Position numbers and translations under genes: made by a program. A stretch of 64,000 nt of DNA from Paraburkholderia largidicola. GTDB lineage: Bacteria > Pseudomonadota > Gammaproteobacteria > Burkholderiales > Burkholderiaceae. How positions within the stretch are numbered: position 1 is the first letter of the stretch; every line of letters begins with the position of its first letter. Positions 63,714 through 64,000 of the stretch are shown here, piece after piece. Location of the stretch: contig NZ_AP023175.1 in assembly GCF_013426895.1 (NCBI RefSeq), positions 248,001 through 312,000 of the forward strand, in the 5' to 3' direction. The notes beneath the pieces are model-generated. The model searched no databases. It saw nothing but the letters and a program-made list of their open reading frames with translations, and had not been told where the DNA came from.

Positions 63714-64000
63714 ATGCGAGTGCTACTGGTTGAAGACGATCTGCAGATTGGCCAAAGTCTGATGCGCGCGCTGCAGGACGCTGACTACAGCGTCGACTGG
63801 GTGCGCGACGGCAATGCGGGCAGCGCGGCCATCGCCGCCGCCGAATATACCGTCGTCCTGCTCGATCTCGGCTTGCCGGGCATGGGCGGCATCGAATTGC
63901 TGAGGTCGGCCCGCGCCGCGGGCAACACCGTGCCCGTGCTGATCCTCACGGCGCGCGACGATCTCGAAGCGCGTGTGCAGGGCCTCGACGTCGGCGCTGA
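63714..64000 (+). CDS. OmpR-family response regulator (truncated by window end)
   Basis: The visible 95 codons are a receiver domain: acidic pair in MRVLLVEDDLQIGQS, phosphoacceptor aspartate in VVLLDLGLPGMGG, and the conserved threonine in VLILTARDDLEARVQGLDVGA. The pattern is that of the QseB/PmrA branch. The DNA-binding domain lies beyond the right edge. Such regulators are usually followed by their own kinase, which would lie outside the window. Confidence 0.9.
   Translation, partial: MRVLLVEDDLQIGQSLMRALQDADYSVDWVRDGNAGSAAIAAAEYTVVLLDLGLPGMGGIELLRSARAAGNTVPVLILTARDDLEARVQGLDVGA

Overview
The window looks like a chromosomal segment of a Burkholderiaceae bacterium, most likely Paraburkholderia, Caballeronia or Burkholderia. 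It is GC-rich, and several small families typical of that group are present (DUF4148, DUF3563, a DUF2917-like protein, an OmpC-type porin with a VTLYGVVD N-terminus). No rRNA, tRNA, IS element, prophage or CRISPR array was recognised. The assignment rests on reading protein motifs by eye; no database search was possible.

The left half (about 3.7-32.6 kb) is dominated by de novo cobalamin (B12) synthesis in four transcription units. (1) cobA-cobE-cobO-cobB-bluB runs on the minus strand behind a cobalamin riboswitch. (2) cobW-cobN-chlI-VWA runs on the plus strand behind a second riboswitch; these are a metallochaperone-like GTPase and a cobaltochelatase with ChlI/ChlD-type rather than CobS/CobT small subunits. 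(3) cobG-cobH-cobI-cobJ(cbiG fusion) runs on the minus strand behind a third riboswitch. (4) cobL-cbiD-cobK-cobM runs on the plus strand, diverges from unit 3 and has no riboswitch of its own. Most junctions are 1-4 base stop/start overlaps (ATGA or TGATG). The route is chimeric: oxygen-dependent CobG coexists with CbiD and a CbiG domain, and no CobF is seen. Between units 2 and 3 lies a cell-surface block: a 1657-residue trimeric autotransporter adhesin, an OmpA-family protein and a PilZ protein.

At the far left are a truncated sarcosine/dimethylglycine dehydrogenase-like gene, a divergent DeoR regulator, an AT-richer gene-free stretch, and an orphan response regulator.

The right half is a series of small accessory modules. 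In order: a large inverted repeat made of two diverged copies of a repeat unit (32.6-33.3 kb); a sodium:solute symporter with its DUF3311 partner; MarC; a class II glutamine amidotransferase; a GAF-PAS-GGDEF-EAL cyclic-di-GMP protein followed by a GH114-like exported hydrolase; a LysE exporter; a GST; and a 25-codon hydrophobic mini-gene with its own Shine-Dalgarno and terminator. Then come a sugar locus (MFS transporter, GH31 glycosidase, porin), three small hypotheticals, DNA polymerase IV, a DUF2917-like protein divergent from a MocR regulator, a stand-alone PstS, a chemotaxis receptor, a fucosyltransferase-like protein, a membrane J-domain protein, a TauD-type dioxygenase, TerB-like and DUF3563 proteins, two small exported proteins, a sensor kinase, and the start of an OmpR-type response regulator cut by the right edge.

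The points most worth follow-up are the hybrid corrin pathway with three riboswitches, the stripped-down chelatase D subunit, the 25-residue gene, the inverted-repeat element, and the pairing of a c-di-GMP enzyme with a polygalactosaminidase-like protein.
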